A stretch of DNA of 64,000 nucleotides from Sphaerosporella brunnea (GCA_008704415.1 VXIS01000202.1:24300-88299), one strand, 5' to 3'. Shown: positions 1 to 13,022, numbered from the stretch's first letter. Numbers and translations are program-made. Notes: generated from the sequence alone by a model not told the origin.

Positions 1-820
1 GCCTGGCGTCCGCGGCCGGTGGCAGCTCCGAAGTAACCCTGCAGCAGATCTTCCGTCAGCTGTTGCGCTGTAACACCAAGGCTGCAAGGAACTGTACCCA
101 GCCGACTCCACTAGGCTCCACCATCCACAAGCTCGGTCCCGCCTCCTCGTCGACACCGCCGATGATGCACGTCACTCCGAAGGGACGAACGCTCGAGTAG
201 AGGGTGTAAGCCTGGGTGTACTGACCCATCCGGTCCGCAAGACTTGAAACGGGAATGGCGCCGTGGTACTGTTTCCGCCACGAGGAAGCTTCGTTACGGG
301 CGCGGGAGGTAAAATGGCGGGCATCGGGTATCAGTCCAGAAGCAGCCTAAATATGGAGCGTAGATTAGCATCCCAAGCACCGTCGCTGTCGATGACGCAA
401 AGGTAGGGAGGTGGGAGAGGGGTTCTCACGATTCCGACGTGCCTGTCAACCGTAGCGATCCTCTTGTTGCTTCCGGGCACCAGCAGCTTGCTCTGGATGA
501 GCTTCTCGACAGCGAGGACTACACCGTCCTTACAACGCAAGCCGATGGAAGTTCCGCCGTTCTCGACAGCTTTGGTAGCATATTCTACCTGCCCACACAT
601 CAACGTTCCATCCCGCGCAAAGCCACCGACAGCTCAAGAGGTAGCGAGGCATCGTACCTGGAAGTTCCGGCCGTCGGGACTGAAGACGGAGTTCGAAAGA
701 TCGTAACCGGTACCGATGGAAGTCTACCACAACCGTCAGCACCAAAGCCAATGCACCCACAGCCCTAAAGTCGCGATTCAAAAAGCAACAGGCGCCGAGC
801 ACGATTGGGGAGCTTACCAT
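1..820 (-). CDS. PRE10: 20S proteasome subunit alpha 7 (Pre10/PSMA3 type), 3' end missing
   Basis: Alpha subunit of the outer ring of the 20S proteasome core, needed for substrate gating and 19S docking. Exons on the minus strand are 818-820, 658-723, 430-588, 98-346 and <1-38; all junctions are GT-AG and in phase. The first coding exon is the ATG alone. The protein opens with the alpha-subunit signature (YDLSNSVFSPDGRNFQ, then VEYA) and continues with KAVENGGTSIGLRCKDGVVL, as in the alpha-7 branch. HVGIAASGLIPDARHF and PSGVGWGYFGAATGRGRQA follow, also as expected for this subunit. The gene runs off the window, so the C-terminal third and the acidic tail are absent. It is divergent to IDH1 with about 740 nt between the two start codons. 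The family call is firm; the alpha-7 assignment is from remembered alignments. Confidence 0.93.
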
Positions 821-1559
821 GATGGCGGGATGGATACGAAGGTGTTAGGGAGATGGAAATGGACGGGCGGTGGTGGTTTGGACGGCTGTCGTGGGATGGC
901 CGTGAGGTGAGGTTCACGAAACGCGCTAAACCAGATATGGCTGCAGAGGTAAGCTGTCAGGGCTTAGGGTTTGCTACTGTACTCTGAGCCGCAATCCATG
1001 GCTCACAAGGTTCCATGCTCGAGCGGAAATGTAGAAGCGCAGACCGGCAATGCATACAAATGAGATCGGGCCCAAACATCTCATACTTCATACGTCTAAC
1101 ATATCGATGCTCAGGTCTAGTTGATCCCGAGCTGAGCAACGACAGCAGCATAACTACCGCGCCTTCCGGCCGGTGGGGGGTAATGCGCGATAATTTGCAG
1201 GAGAACCGCTGCAACCGTTCGTGCCTGAGCCGGGAGTCGGGACTAGTCGCCGAAGTTCCTCCCCACTGTCGCCGCCGCCGCGGAAGGCCTCAGTGAGGAC
1301 AAAGAAGGAAACAGCTAGAGGCCAATCCCGGCATCTGGACACTGAGAGAGTCCTGCGCTGGCTCGGTGACTTCCACCCCTCCTCCGGCCTTACCCTTACT
1401 TACCTTCAATTTTTTGCCGCATCTCCTCTCTTCTCTCCAGTCCAAAGCTTTTTTCCCTCCCTCCTGCCCTTCGTCTTCTTTGCCCCCCCCCCCCCCCACC
1501 CAAATCCTCCAAGTCGACAACCACCCCCAATACAATCTACTACACCACATCACCTCAAG
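821..1559. promoter_or_regulatory. Divergent promoter region of PRE10 and IDH1
   Basis: This stretch carries no supported gene. It lies between two outward-facing genes and should contain both promoters. A telobox-like TTAGGGTTT sits at 964-972. The IDH1-proximal part (about 1375-1555) is strongly pyrimidine-rich on the plus strand and contains a 15-C tract at 1483-1497, typical of fungal core promoters and leaders. No clear TATA box was seen. Confidence 0.5.
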
Positions 1560-3179
1560 ATGATCATTAAGGTATGATGTCCTGCCCCGCACAGACGTCA
1601 CATGCTTTTCCTGGCAACGCAACGCATCTGCATCCACGACGACACCGAACTGACACGCTGCTCGAAAAATTCAATAGACCCTGATCCACGCTACGAAGAC
1701 CGCAGTCCCCCGCAATGCGGTTCGTGGCGCTCGCTGTATGTTTTCTCTGCCTGTGCTGTCTCCACGCTGTGAGATGTGCGGCCGGGCGTACAGCCGGCAA
1801 TGGGCGAATTAGGTGCTGATGGCTGGTTTCTGCAGCGATGGCGACTGTCGAGTCGGACATTTTCAAGCCCACCAAGTTCGGCGGCAGATACGTCGTTACC
1901 TTGATCCCCGGTGACGGTATCGGTGCCGAAGTCTCAGAGTCCGTTAAGACCATTTTCAAGCAGGACCTCGTTCCTGTGGATTGGGAGCAGATCGATGTTA
2001 CTGGTCTGCAGACGGGAACCGTCGACCCTGAGGTTCTGTTCAGGGAGTCTGTCAATTCTTTGAAGCGTAACAAGGTCGGATTGAAGGGTAGGACACTCCT
2101 TGATTATCCCGCCGTTGTGTTGTGAAATGTTATGCGATGGGTCGACGTGCTGGACCAAAGCGGGCCATGGGAAGAGGTGCAGTGTTTTCCGGCATGGCTT
2201 GTCTCACCTGAGGGACGGCTGGAGGTGCGCTGCTGAAGAGAAGCTTTTTGAGGGGCGTTTAGGAGGTTATTTACGCCAGGTTCGATTGTGCTGACTCTCT
2301 GCCCATCGTCACAGGTATTCTTTACACTCCTGTCGAGCGCTCGGGTCATCAGTCATGGAACGTAGCACTTCGCCAAGAGCTGGACATCTACGCCTCTGTT
2401 GTGATGATTAAGAACATGCCCGGATACCAAACCCGCCACTCCAACGTTGATATGTGCATCATCCGTGAGAACACGGAAGGAGAGTACTCTGGCCTGGAGC
2501 ACCAGTCTGTTCCCGGTGTCGTCGAGTCCCTCAAGATTGTCACGAAGATGAAGTCTGAGCGGATCGCAAAGTTCGCCTTTTCTTTCGCTACAGCCAATAG
2601 CCGCAAGAAGGTTACTTGCATCCACAAGGCCAACATTATGAAGCTAGCCGACGGCCTCTTCCGCAGGACTTTCCACGAGGTCTCGAAGCAATACCCCCAG
2701 CTTGAGGTCAACGACATGATCGTCGACAACGCGTCCATGCAGGCTGTTTCCAAGCCTCAGCAGTTCGACGTCTTGGTCATGCCCAACCTTTACGGATCTA
2801 TCTTGTCCAACATTGGTGCTGCCCTCGTCGGTGGACCCGGTCTCATCCCTGGTGCCAATATGGGCCGTGAGCACGTTGTATTCGAGCCCGGTTGCCGGCA
2901 CGTCGGTCTCGACATCCAGGGCCGTGACCAGGCCAACCCTACTGCTATGATCCTCTCTGCTACCATGATGCTGCGCCACTTGGGTCTCGACGACCATGCT
3001 ACCCGCATCTCGAAGGCTGTATACGAGGTGATTGCTGACGGGTATGTTCTCCGGATACAGCCCTTGGTTTGACGGGGTTCTGACCATTTTACAGAAAGGT
3101 GCGCACCAAGGACATGGGTGGTAACAACAGCACCCATGACTTCACCAACGCCATCCTTCACAAGATGGAGACCTTGTAA
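1560..3179 (+). CDS. IDH1: NAD-dependent isocitrate dehydrogenase, regulatory subunit 1, mitochondrial
   Basis: Subunit of the mitochondrial NAD-isocitrate dehydrogenase (TCA cycle; isocitrate to 2-oxoglutarate). Exons are 1560-1571, 1678-1735, 1836-2087, 2315-3041 and 3095-3179, giving 377 aa. The first 24 residues form a basic presequence without acidic residues (MIIKTLIHATKTAVPRNAVR onward), spread over three exons; maturation probably falls near SMATVESD. IPGDGIG starts the dehydrogenase fold, IRENTEGEYSGLEH lies near 157-170, then HKANIMKL, DNASMQAV and NPTAMILS. The segment GILYTPVERSGHQSWNVALR near 108-127 resembles the regulatory Idh1 subunit of yeast rather than catalytic Idh2. The ATG was chosen because it gives the only reading with a targeting sequence. 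A catalytic partner gene is not in the window. Confidence 0.95.
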
Positions 3180-4260
3180 GGCAAGTCGGATCCATCAGAT
3201 GGGGCGGCAGTGTCTGGGCATTAGACAAATGACGTTTAGTTCCTAGCATATCTTTCATGGCGTAATATGGGGGGACGGGCTGGTCTATTGGGTATGGGGA
3301 GGGGAGTGATTTCTGTTTCTGTTTCTGTTTTTTTTTTTTTTTTGGATGATGTATTCTAGCAGTTCTCATAGAGTGTGAATACCAGGCAAACCCCTGCACA
3401 CAGACGCTCCATTGTGACAATGTAACAACGCCTCTCCCTCTTCCACAAAGCAATCAGTCAAAGCACTGTTCCATTCCGTGAACTACAAGATATCAAGTAA
3501 CGCCAGTCATCGTAACAAATAGCCCAGCCCGCCAAAGCAACCATACCCATTGTTTCTAATGCCCAAAAAGCCGGGGGCTACATAAAGAGGACAGCCGGGC
3601 TGTTGTTTGGGTTAGCCTGGCTGTCTAATATGACGATGGGCAGGCTGTCTGGCCTGCGAGTGATACATTGTGAGTTTGGCACTAATGGAACACCGCTCAT
3701 CACAATGCATATGGACCAGCGGCTCAACCTGAACGCAATAATAGACCCTCCGGTGGCAATCTGTTCAGTATCAGTGCCAGTAAACTGCTAGCTGCTGCCG
3801 GTGCTGTCCGTGCCGGCGACCTGGCCGGGTCGGGTGTTTATAAAAGCCCGACTGGGTGATAGGTATCTAGAGAGCTGGGAAACGGGCGAACATGAAGGCG
3901 TTCTGATCGTGAGCAGTGGTGATTACTTCACTGGAGAGATCACTTGCCTCGCCACAGCCGGCTGCCCTTCGGCTGGCTGCTTGAGTGGCTTTTAGGAACA
4001 GCATTGCCGGAACCGTCACTGCCGGCCCTACTGACGGACGGGGGTCGAAAAAGAGGCCGCTCACATCACATATCTATCTCTAAGGAGCAAAGAGCTTTAT
4101 GGTCTGTACATCAATTGAAATTGTTGTACTCGAAACCTGCCAGGAAGCAGCCCGCCGACCCGCCCGTCAATGTCTGCAGCCCGCCCGTCTTTTTCAACCG
4201 TCCAACCAGCCCAATTGCAGCCCGACGACTGGCTACTAGGAACGAACCCCCCCCCCCCCC
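3180..4260. other. Intergenic, converging 3' ends of IDH1 and BUD23
   Basis: No supported gene. A TTTCTG run passes into an oligo-T tract near 3310-3343, and a 15-C tract (4247-4261) abuts the BUD23 stop codon. Short open frames here have no protein-like composition. Confidence 0.5.
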
Positions 4261-5136
4261 CTAAAACTGAATCTTTCGTTTCCTTCCCGTGTACTTACTA
4301 TCCTTCTTGACCACCTTACCCTTCCTCCGGTCTCTATCCTTCTTCCTGAGAATCCACTCCTTCGTGGTCTCCCCGCGCTTTGTAGCCGTGTGTCGTCTAC
4401 GCTCATCGACAACCTCGACGCCCTCCATGCCCTGGACCGCGTCGGTAATATCCAGCCCACTCAATTCACCGCCACTACCGACCGTCAGGACCAGATAAAC
4501 CTTTCTATTCTTAGTCTCTGGATCATCCTCCAGCAAGCCAGCGCCGAAGCCAGCCTTGACAGCGGCGCCCGTGATCATGGTCCGCTGCAGTTCGTTCTTG
4601 GGATAAAACTGCAGCACCGCCTTCCCGCCTCGCTTCAGGCTCGCATACAAACCGTCGAAAAAGCGGCTTAGCCGGCCCTGTGGACTGACGTCGCTGCTCT
4701 CGGCGTTGCAGAGCCATTGCACCGCTGACACCGACACCGCCGCGTCGAAAGTTCCGGCCCGGAATGGGACGCCCTGCCCCATGTCGGCAAGCAGTAGGTC
4801 GCCGGTTGTGTCGCGGTCTATGGCCACCGCGAGCATGGATGCCGAGATGTCCATACCCACCCACACGTGCCCGGCCTCGTCCAGGATTTCGCCTGACAGA
4901 CCCGAGCCGCAGCCGATGTCGAGGATGAAGGAGGGACCGGGAAGTTGGAGGAGCTCGAGACACCGCTGTGTCATTGAGGCTTGGATCGACTGGATCCGCG
5001 AGGAGGTTGTATATTTTTGCGCTTCGCTGTCATTATAGAATAGGTCTGGGGGGCTTGCAAGAGTGAATGCGTTAGCTGCTGCAGAAGGAAACAGAAGCGG
5101 AATGGGGGCGCACAGTGTATCTTCGGGACGCGACAT
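4261..5136 (-). CDS. BUD23: 18S rRNA (guanine-N7) methyltransferase Bud23
   Basis: SAM-dependent methyltransferase that modifies a guanine of 18S rRNA during 40S maturation, working with Trm112. Exons are 5114-5136 and 4261-5053 (271 aa). The 60-nt intron is a multiple of three without stop codons, so an unspliced reading also stays open. Splicing is favoured because it yields MSRPEDTLPPDLFYNDSEAQ, the usual family start, and because the intron has a CTAAC branch site before its AG. SAM motif I is DIGCGSG near residues 53-59, followed by GMDIS. The basic C-terminus ends in YTGRKRKIQF, typical of the family. The start at 5136 is preferred over an in-frame upstream ATG at 5205. Confidence 0.94.
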   Translation of the reverse strand: MSRPEDTLCAPIPLLFPSAAANAFTLASPPDLFYNDSEAQKYTTSSRIQSIQASMTQRCLELLQLPGPSFILDIGCGSGLSGEILDEAGHVWVGMDISASMLAVAIDRDTTGDLLLADMGQGVPFRAGTFDAAVSVSAVQWLCNAESSDVSPQGRLSRFFDGLYASLKRGGKAVLQFYPKNELQRTMITGAAVKAGFGAGLLEDDPETKNRKVYLVLTVGSGGELSGLDITDAVQGMEGVEVVDERRRHTATKRGETTKEWILRKKDRDRRKGKVVKKDSKYTGRKRKIQF

Positions 5137-5518
5137 GGTGGGTGAAGGTGATGTGGGGTTTCGCGGGGTTGTGAGTCGCGCGTTGGAATGAAGTTGGAGT
5201 CTCAAAAATTCGTGGCGGCAACTAGGCGAGTTTGGGTGCTTGACTATGGATCACGCACTGTCATTCGGTATTGCCATGGCCTAAGATTGTTCGCTCATTT
5301 AGCTTCAGCAGCACAAAAAATTCGCAGTCCTTTTTTCCGCAACCAAGAAACAAACCAAGAGAAACACCAATAACCATCCAATACCATCCAAGAAAATGAA
5401 GCATTCTAAACGAAAATGAACTACAATACAGCATTTCACATTACCGCCAATTAATCCAATCCAACACCCGCTTCCTTCTGATTCAAAATTGACAAATATT
5501 TGCGCATATAGTCATCGA
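5137..5518. other. Short intergenic gap
   Basis: AT-richer stretch holding the BUD23 promoter and the mannosidase 3' UTR. No gene seen. Confidence 0.45.
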
Positions 5519-7820
<2,302 letters not shown>

Positions 7821-8256
7821 CCGCGCATCTCATAAGGACTGGTTTTATGGGGGTGGGCGGATTGACGGAGGAGAATGGAAATGTGGGAATTGCGGGGGTA
7901 AACACGAGACAGCTGTCAAGTAAAATAGCAGGACGGGGCTGAGGTGGGTGTCCGCTAAGAATGGGGGGGGTTGATCTTGATCTGTAAGGTGTTCTTTCTA
8001 GGGACGCAACTTGGCATCAGGGAACCTCTGGAGTCTGGACGGAAAGCAAGCAAGCAAGCAAGCACATGACGAACGCTGCCGGGTCGGGGGAAACGGGAGG
8101 AAAACGGCAGCCGCTTTTGGTTGCACAGCGTTTCGATCGTTTCCGGGTAAATCGTCGAAAACATTCAAAACAATTCTATTCCCGCGTGCTTGCTCGAACA
8201 GCTGCACCCATTGGCCACGACAGAGCGAGCTAGACACTGAGCAGCGCGGCAACAAC
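7821..8256. promoter_or_regulatory. Divergent promoter region, mannosidase / mitochondrial uS13
   Basis: Between two outward-facing genes. Contains an (AAGC)5 microsatellite at about 8044-8063. No TATA box recognised. Confidence 0.45.
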
Positions 8257-8770
8257 ATGGTTTTCATTCTCGGTATCAACATTCCCGAATCGCGCGTGCT
8301 CAAGGTACCACCCCCCGCCTTCCCCAGACGACGAACCCCGCGGTAGTGCTTGATTCTGACCCTCGTCGAACAGACCGCTCTCCAGACCTTCTACGGAGTC
8401 GGCCCGAACGTCGCTGCCCGGCTGTGCGCGAAGCTTTCAATCCACAAGACGGCCCAGGTCGGATCCTTGGCTCCGTCCAAGGTGCTCAGTCTCGCCGATG
8501 AGCTCTCCGGGTTGACCATCGAGAACGAGTTGCAGAGAAAGCTTCGCGACGACATCAAGCGTCTGAGGGATATGGGAACCTATCGGGGAAGACGGCACGC
8601 CCAGGTATAGACTACACGAGACCGGCGATCTACATACACCCTCTGGGTTGCGGTGGATCTGGCTGCGCATTGGCTGACAATTGAAATAGGGTCTGCCCGT
8701 GAGAGGCCAGCGGACTAGGACCCAGATCAACACGGCGAGGAAGTTAAACAGGGTGGAGCGCAGAGGTTAA
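8257..8770 (+). CDS. SWS2: Mitochondrial ribosomal protein uS13m (Sws2/MRPS13 family)
   Basis: Small-subunit mitoribosome head protein. Exons are 8257-8304, 8374-8604 and 8690-8770 (119 aa, usual length). MVFILGINIPESRVLK is followed by the helix-hairpin-helix segment TALQTFYGVGPNVAARLCAK. The uS13 C-terminal signature is MGTYRGRRHAQGLPVRGQRT then RTQINTARKLNRVERRG. The RGLPVRGQRT-type motif is diagnostic of uS13, and the short N-terminus with a mitochondrial-style sequence argues against the cytosolic homologue, which is longer. Both introns are GT-AG and in phase. Confidence 0.94.
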
Positions 8771-10081
8771 GCCCCACGCAATGCGGGGTGGGAAGGAAAG
8801 CCCCACTTTCTCCAGTAACCAACCCAGCGACCCGAGTACGTGGTGGTTGATAAGTGTAACTTGTTCTGATTCCGAGTCTATAACTGAGCTGAGCGTGAAA
8901 TGCCATCAACTTAACCCCTACGTCCAGTATTGTCGTAGCTTGCAGAGTGGTGATGGTTCGGTTCGTCGTGTATGTGAGTGATGAATTCTGTGAGTCACCA
9001 GCCGTTCATAATTCCCAGTGACTTGACACAAGTACAGAAAAAGCCCCAGTATAAAAAAGAATTGTAACACCTGGGGGATGGTGGGAATAGTCTCATGAGT
9101 TTTTTTTTGCTGCGCGCTGTGCTTTGGAGGGAATCATAGTGGCTCACTCGCTCGAGTAGGACGTGCCGCTCAGGGTTAGGTTATATTTTTAACGTTGGTC
9201 GCTACGGAGCCAAACAGGCCAGCGTTCACGACACAGACAACAGCTCATGACACAGACAACGGCTGATTTTGGACACAGAACAGGGTTTATTCTCGCGTAT
9301 TCTTCCTACTACATCGATTTGAATGAGATCGGTCCCGCCGTTGTTGAGATAGATAATGGGGGGTATCGAGCGGGGCGCTTTTGGGTAGAAAATAAAACCC
9401 TAACCCTGAACGGGCACGTGATGTTCAATGATTCCGGCCGCACGAGTAGAATACAATCGCTCACAGGGCTTTCTGTCGGAGTGGTGATCTGCAACAAACG
9501 CAGCCATGACAAATTCCGGGGACATAAGTTATCCATTCGTACATGCATACATTTTTTGTTTAGTTGGTGACGGTTTTGAAAAGCCTTGTTTCGGCCTCTC
9601 TCCACTGAGTCTCCAGTCAAGAAGACCTCTCGGACCCCACGCCTGACGAGCTTGAGGCAGTGAAGTGCGATTCTGATCTTCAGACGGATATAAAAAGTTC
9701 ATGCATACTAAGTAGTTTGTATGTTACTCGCCCGCAGTCATAATAAAACATCGCCAGCCAACGCAGCCGCGAACTCCAATTTAAAGCAGCGGTACAAAGC
9801 ACCAGGATACGAAGAATGCTCACAATTCCGGCATCCAGGACGTGCTTTCAGACAATTTCCAACATAATGATACACATATTGGCCCCGTTCTCCCAGCAGT
9901 GGTGACAAAGAGAGCGAGAGAGAGTAGAGTACAATGACATCGCCAGAGCACAGAGCAGAAGAGATCAAAAATCCGCAAAAACAAAGAAAGGAAAAAAAGA
10001 CCCAAGCAAATGCAAAAACCCCATAAACACCGCCCGAACCAATGAGTATTATTCACAAACCCATCGCAACTACAGCAAAGC
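8771..10081. other. Intergenic region with telobox-like motifs
   Basis: Converging 3' flanks of uS13m and SLP2. Holds AGGGTTAGGTTA at 9172-9183 and AAACCCTAACCC at 9395-9406, each about two telomere-type units. An open frame of 107 codons at 9247-9570 overlaps one motif but shows no family resemblance and is not called. Confidence 0.5.
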
Positions 10082-11478
10082 TCACGGCCCCTGAGTGCTC
10101 TCGTCGAACTGCGCAACGATCGCCTCGGCCTCGCCTCTGACCTTGGTGTTCTCGGCGTACTGCTGCTGCTCCTGCATACCCTTATCCAGCTTCTCTCCCA
10201 ACCGCTTTTGGTTCTTGGTTTGTGTCTCCGAGATTTTGCCGTAGATGCCCATAGCGCCAGCAATCATTCCGCCAAGGTCTCCGAGTTGAGCAGGCACAAT
10301 GACCGAGTTGGTCTCCTTCGCCAGCTTTCCGAACGCCTCCACGTACTTCTCGGCGATGGCGAGGGAGACGGCGCCCTGGCCGGCAGCCCGGCTCTCGCGC
10401 AGGGTGTTGGCGACGGCCTCGATACCCTTCGCGGTGGCCTCGGCCTTGAGACGGATGGCCTCGGCCTCTCCCTGGGCCGCATTGATCTGCTCGGCCTTCT
10501 TGGCCTCGGAAGCAAGAATCACTGAGATCTTCTTTCCTTCGGCGATGTTAATGGCGCTCTGACGGTGACCTTCGGAATCGAGGATTTCAGCACGCTTGGA
10601 ACGTTCGGCAGAGACTTGACGGTGCATGGCCTGTGCATTGCTTAATCAGTCTCAGTCAGTCAGCCGGTGGAGGAGGAACACACCTGCAGCACGGGCTCGG
10701 GCGCGTGGATGTCCCGGATTTCGTAACGTAAGCACTTGACACCCCAGTCCTCGGCAGCCTCGTTTATAGCCTTAGTAATGTTAACATTGAGTGCTGCACG
10801 CTCTTTCAACACATGGTCCAGTGTCAGCTGGCCGATCTCGGAGCGCATGGTAGTCTGTGCGAGTTGGGAGATGGCGTATTCGGCGTCTTCGACTCCGTAG
10901 GAAGCTTTGTAGGCATCGAAGATGCGGATGTAGAGGATACCCTGATCCAACAGTCAGCCGGGGAGTAGAGAGGCTAGGGCGTAGGGGACAAACATCGAGA
11001 TCCAGGGTAACGTTGTCGGCGGTGATGGCACTCTGGCTGGGGATCTCAATCGCGACCTCTTTCAACGACTTGACGTACTGGATTTTGTCGATGATTGGAA
11101 TAAGGACCGCAAGACCTGGCTGGAGGATTCGATGGAATTTTCCCATACGTTCCACAAGCCATGCTTGCTGCTGCGGGACGAAGCTGTGCGGCGTCAGCAC
11201 GGGGGTCTCCAACCACACCAGTGGAACTTTGGTACGGAGGGTGCATACCGGATAATGGTATTCGCAGGCAAACGTTCTCGGCGAAAGTACGTATTAGGCG
11301 GTCCGACGGCACCGGGGGCAAACAGAGAGCCATTGCTGTTGTAGGATGCGCTTCGCCGCTGCTGCTGGGTTGGGGCAGTGATGGTCTGAGGGAGCTTGGT
11401 GAGGGACGCAAAGACCACTGGAGTCGTCACCGGACGGTGATGCTTGAGAGCGTGAGATGCTGCGCGCAGAGACAGCAT
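10082..11478 (-). CDS. SLP2: Stomatin-like protein 2, mitochondrial (SPFH/band 7)
   Basis: Inner-membrane scaffold protein of the prohibitin/stomatin superfamily, expected to bind cardiolipin and organise protease complexes. Exons are 11249-11478, 10994-11183, 10684-10941 and 10082-10630 (408 aa). The start at 11478 gives MLSLRAASHALKHHRPV, a basic targeting peptide; an in-frame ATG at 11598 would add a non-targeting extension. The SPFH domain starts at FVPQQQAWLVERMGKFHRIL (about 77-96). Then come ITADNVTLDLDG, YGVEDAEYAISQLAQTTMRS and RYEIRDIHAPEPVLQAM. The coiled-coil segment has AERSKRAEILDSEG and an Ala/Glu/Lys-rich stretch. The C-terminus is Gln- and Glu-rich. All joins keep phase. Confidence 0.95.
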
Positions 11479-11796
11479 TTTGTCCGAGTTGTTCAATTGA
11501 TGGAGTTCGCGATGTTGGTGGGGGTGGACGGGGATGGTTGCTTTTTTACAAGGTGAGGTTCTTGTGTCACCAGCCCAGTCTTTTAGAGTCAGCAGCACAA
11601 ACTGCGGCCTGGAATACGAGCATTTGAAGATGTTTAACTTAAGTACTCATGCACCAATGTGTTTTGGTCTGTATTACGTTCCTAGAATCCTCTTGTTCCT
11701 CTTGGGCCGTCGGGTCTATTCCCTATCCCGATAAAAGTACAGAACATCGTTTTGACCTCTATTTTACATAAATACATCCATCCGTGATATTCCAGC

Positions 11797-12699
11797 TTAT
11801 GCCTCCTCCTTCTTCTCTCCCTCGCCCTCTAGCTCCCCGCTGAGAACCTTCCTGTGGGCATCCACAGTCCTGACTACGCCGAGCGGAATGGCCTCCAGAG
11901 CCCTGACCAATTCCGCACCACCAACGCTCTGCAGCATGCCCACAAGCTGGCCACGCAGTCTCTCAAAGCCAGGCAGGCCAGAAGCCCACCTCACCATGCT
12001 GCCGTCGAGCACACGTCCACCTCCAAGCTTGCCGGTGGCAACGTGGCCATCAACTCTCGCCGCCAACAGCACCAATTTCTGCAGTCCGCTAACCGCCGCA
12101 GGGTCCATACCCTTGACTGCTCTTCCTTCCGGAAACATGACATCCATAACAGTCTTGAGATGTGTCGGCGAGAACACGGGGAAGACGACAACTCCAACGG
12201 GACCAGCAAATAGCGGTGCGAGTGGGTGCTTGACCCGCTTCTTGGTCTGTTCGTAGGCCTCCTCGGATGTACCGTGCTGCTTTCCGCCATTGGGATCATA
12301 ATATTCTGCCACGCGCATTGCTGCCGAGAAGACGGCGCCACGCAGGACGTGGACTCTGATCCCGCTCGCAACTTCGTCCACCTCGCCCTTGCCGGAGAGT
12401 TTGGACAGTGCCATTAACAGCTCCCGGCGCAGGGCCGTCCATTCCGTCGCCTTCAGGTTGTTGTGCTGAAACACTAGCATTAGAGGGGTCGAACGCAGCA
12501 ACGAGAGGTAGGTACGGTGCAACTGAGTTTTCCGGGAGTCGGCGGCACGGTGGGAGGGCGGTTGGGTCGGCGCATACTGGGCCATAGCAGGGTTGGGCGG
12601 GGCATAGTTCGCGGTCGCGTAACTGCGGCCGGCGGAGAGGACGGATGTAGGCTGGCCTATCCTAGCCGACAGAGGAGGGAAAGATAGTCTTGGAGGCAT
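11797..12699 (-). CDS. MRPL11: Mitochondrial ribosomal protein uL10m (Mrpl11 family)
   Basis: Large-subunit mitoribosome stalk-base protein. It is a single coding exon of 300 aa. The N-terminus is basic and Ser/Pro-rich without acidic residues over the first 30 positions, as expected for import. RKTQLHRTYLSLLRSTPLML then VFQHNNLKATEW is the fungal uL10m core. A Lys/Glu-rich tail ends the protein. Upstream, a 52-nt intron with a consensus GTAAGT donor (12704-12755 on the minus strand) ends five bases before the ATG, so the 5' UTR is probably spliced. The promoter contains or abuts the 12834-13022 fold-back repeat. Confidence 0.88.
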   Translation of the reverse strand: MPPRLSFPPLSARIGQPTSVLSAGRSYATANYAPPNPAMAQYAPTQPPSHRAADSRKTQLHRTYLSLLRSTPLMLVFQHNNLKATEWTALRRELLMALSKLSGKGEVDEVASGIRVHVLRGAVFSAAMRVAEYYDPNGGKQHGTSEEAYEQTKKRVKHPLAPLFAGPVGVVVFPVFSPTHLKTVMDVMFPEGRAVKGMDPAAVSGLQKLVLLAARVDGHVATGKLGGGRVLDGSMVRWASGLPGFERLRGQLVGMLQSVGGAELVRALEAIPLGVVRTVDAHRKVLSGELEGEGEKKEEA

Positions 12700-12833
12700 T
12701 GCGCTGCGGGTTTATTGTAAGCCAACATTGCCGCTTGCGGTTGCATCAAACTTACCTGTACCGTCAACGATGGTGTTGCTTTCGTGGGCAAAGAACGGGT
12801 TGGTGGTAGTGGTGAACTTTCAGAAAACCGCAC

Positions 12834-13022
12834 TAAAGTCCCTGACCACTTGATATCGGTAGATAGTGGAGGATGAGATAAGATAAGAGATATTCCTAAA
12901 GCGGTAAGGCGCCAGCTGGCTGCTCACTGGTCATCACTCGACATACGAACCTTACCGCTTTAGGAATATCTCTTATCTTATCTCATCCTCCACTATCCAC
13001 CATCAAGTGGTCAGGGACTTTA
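12834..13022. repeat. Fold-back inverted repeat, MITE-like, in a divergent promoter
   Basis: Arms of 75 nt (12834-12908) and 72 nt (12951-13022) are reverse complements apart from a short mismatched and indel segment, with a 42-nt loop. The outer ends read TAAAGTCCCTGACC on one side and GGTCAGGGACTTTA on the other, so the element is bounded by TA, as Tc1/mariner-type insertions are. It has no coding capacity. It lies between the starts of MRPL11 and CKB1. A hairpin arising by local inverted duplication is an alternative. Confidence 0.8.

Noticed and set aside
9172..9406. Possible internal telomere or subtelomere
   Set aside because: Only about two telomeric units at each site, embedded between housekeeping genes. 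Treated as regulatory-type motifs instead.
9247..9570. 107-codon plus-strand open frame between uS13m and SLP2
   Set aside because: Overlaps a telobox-like repeat, is open on both strands, and shows no recognisable family.
11479..11598. Upstream in-frame ATG extending SLP2 by 40 residues
   Set aside because: The extension lacks targeting character, and the later ATG gives a clean presequence.
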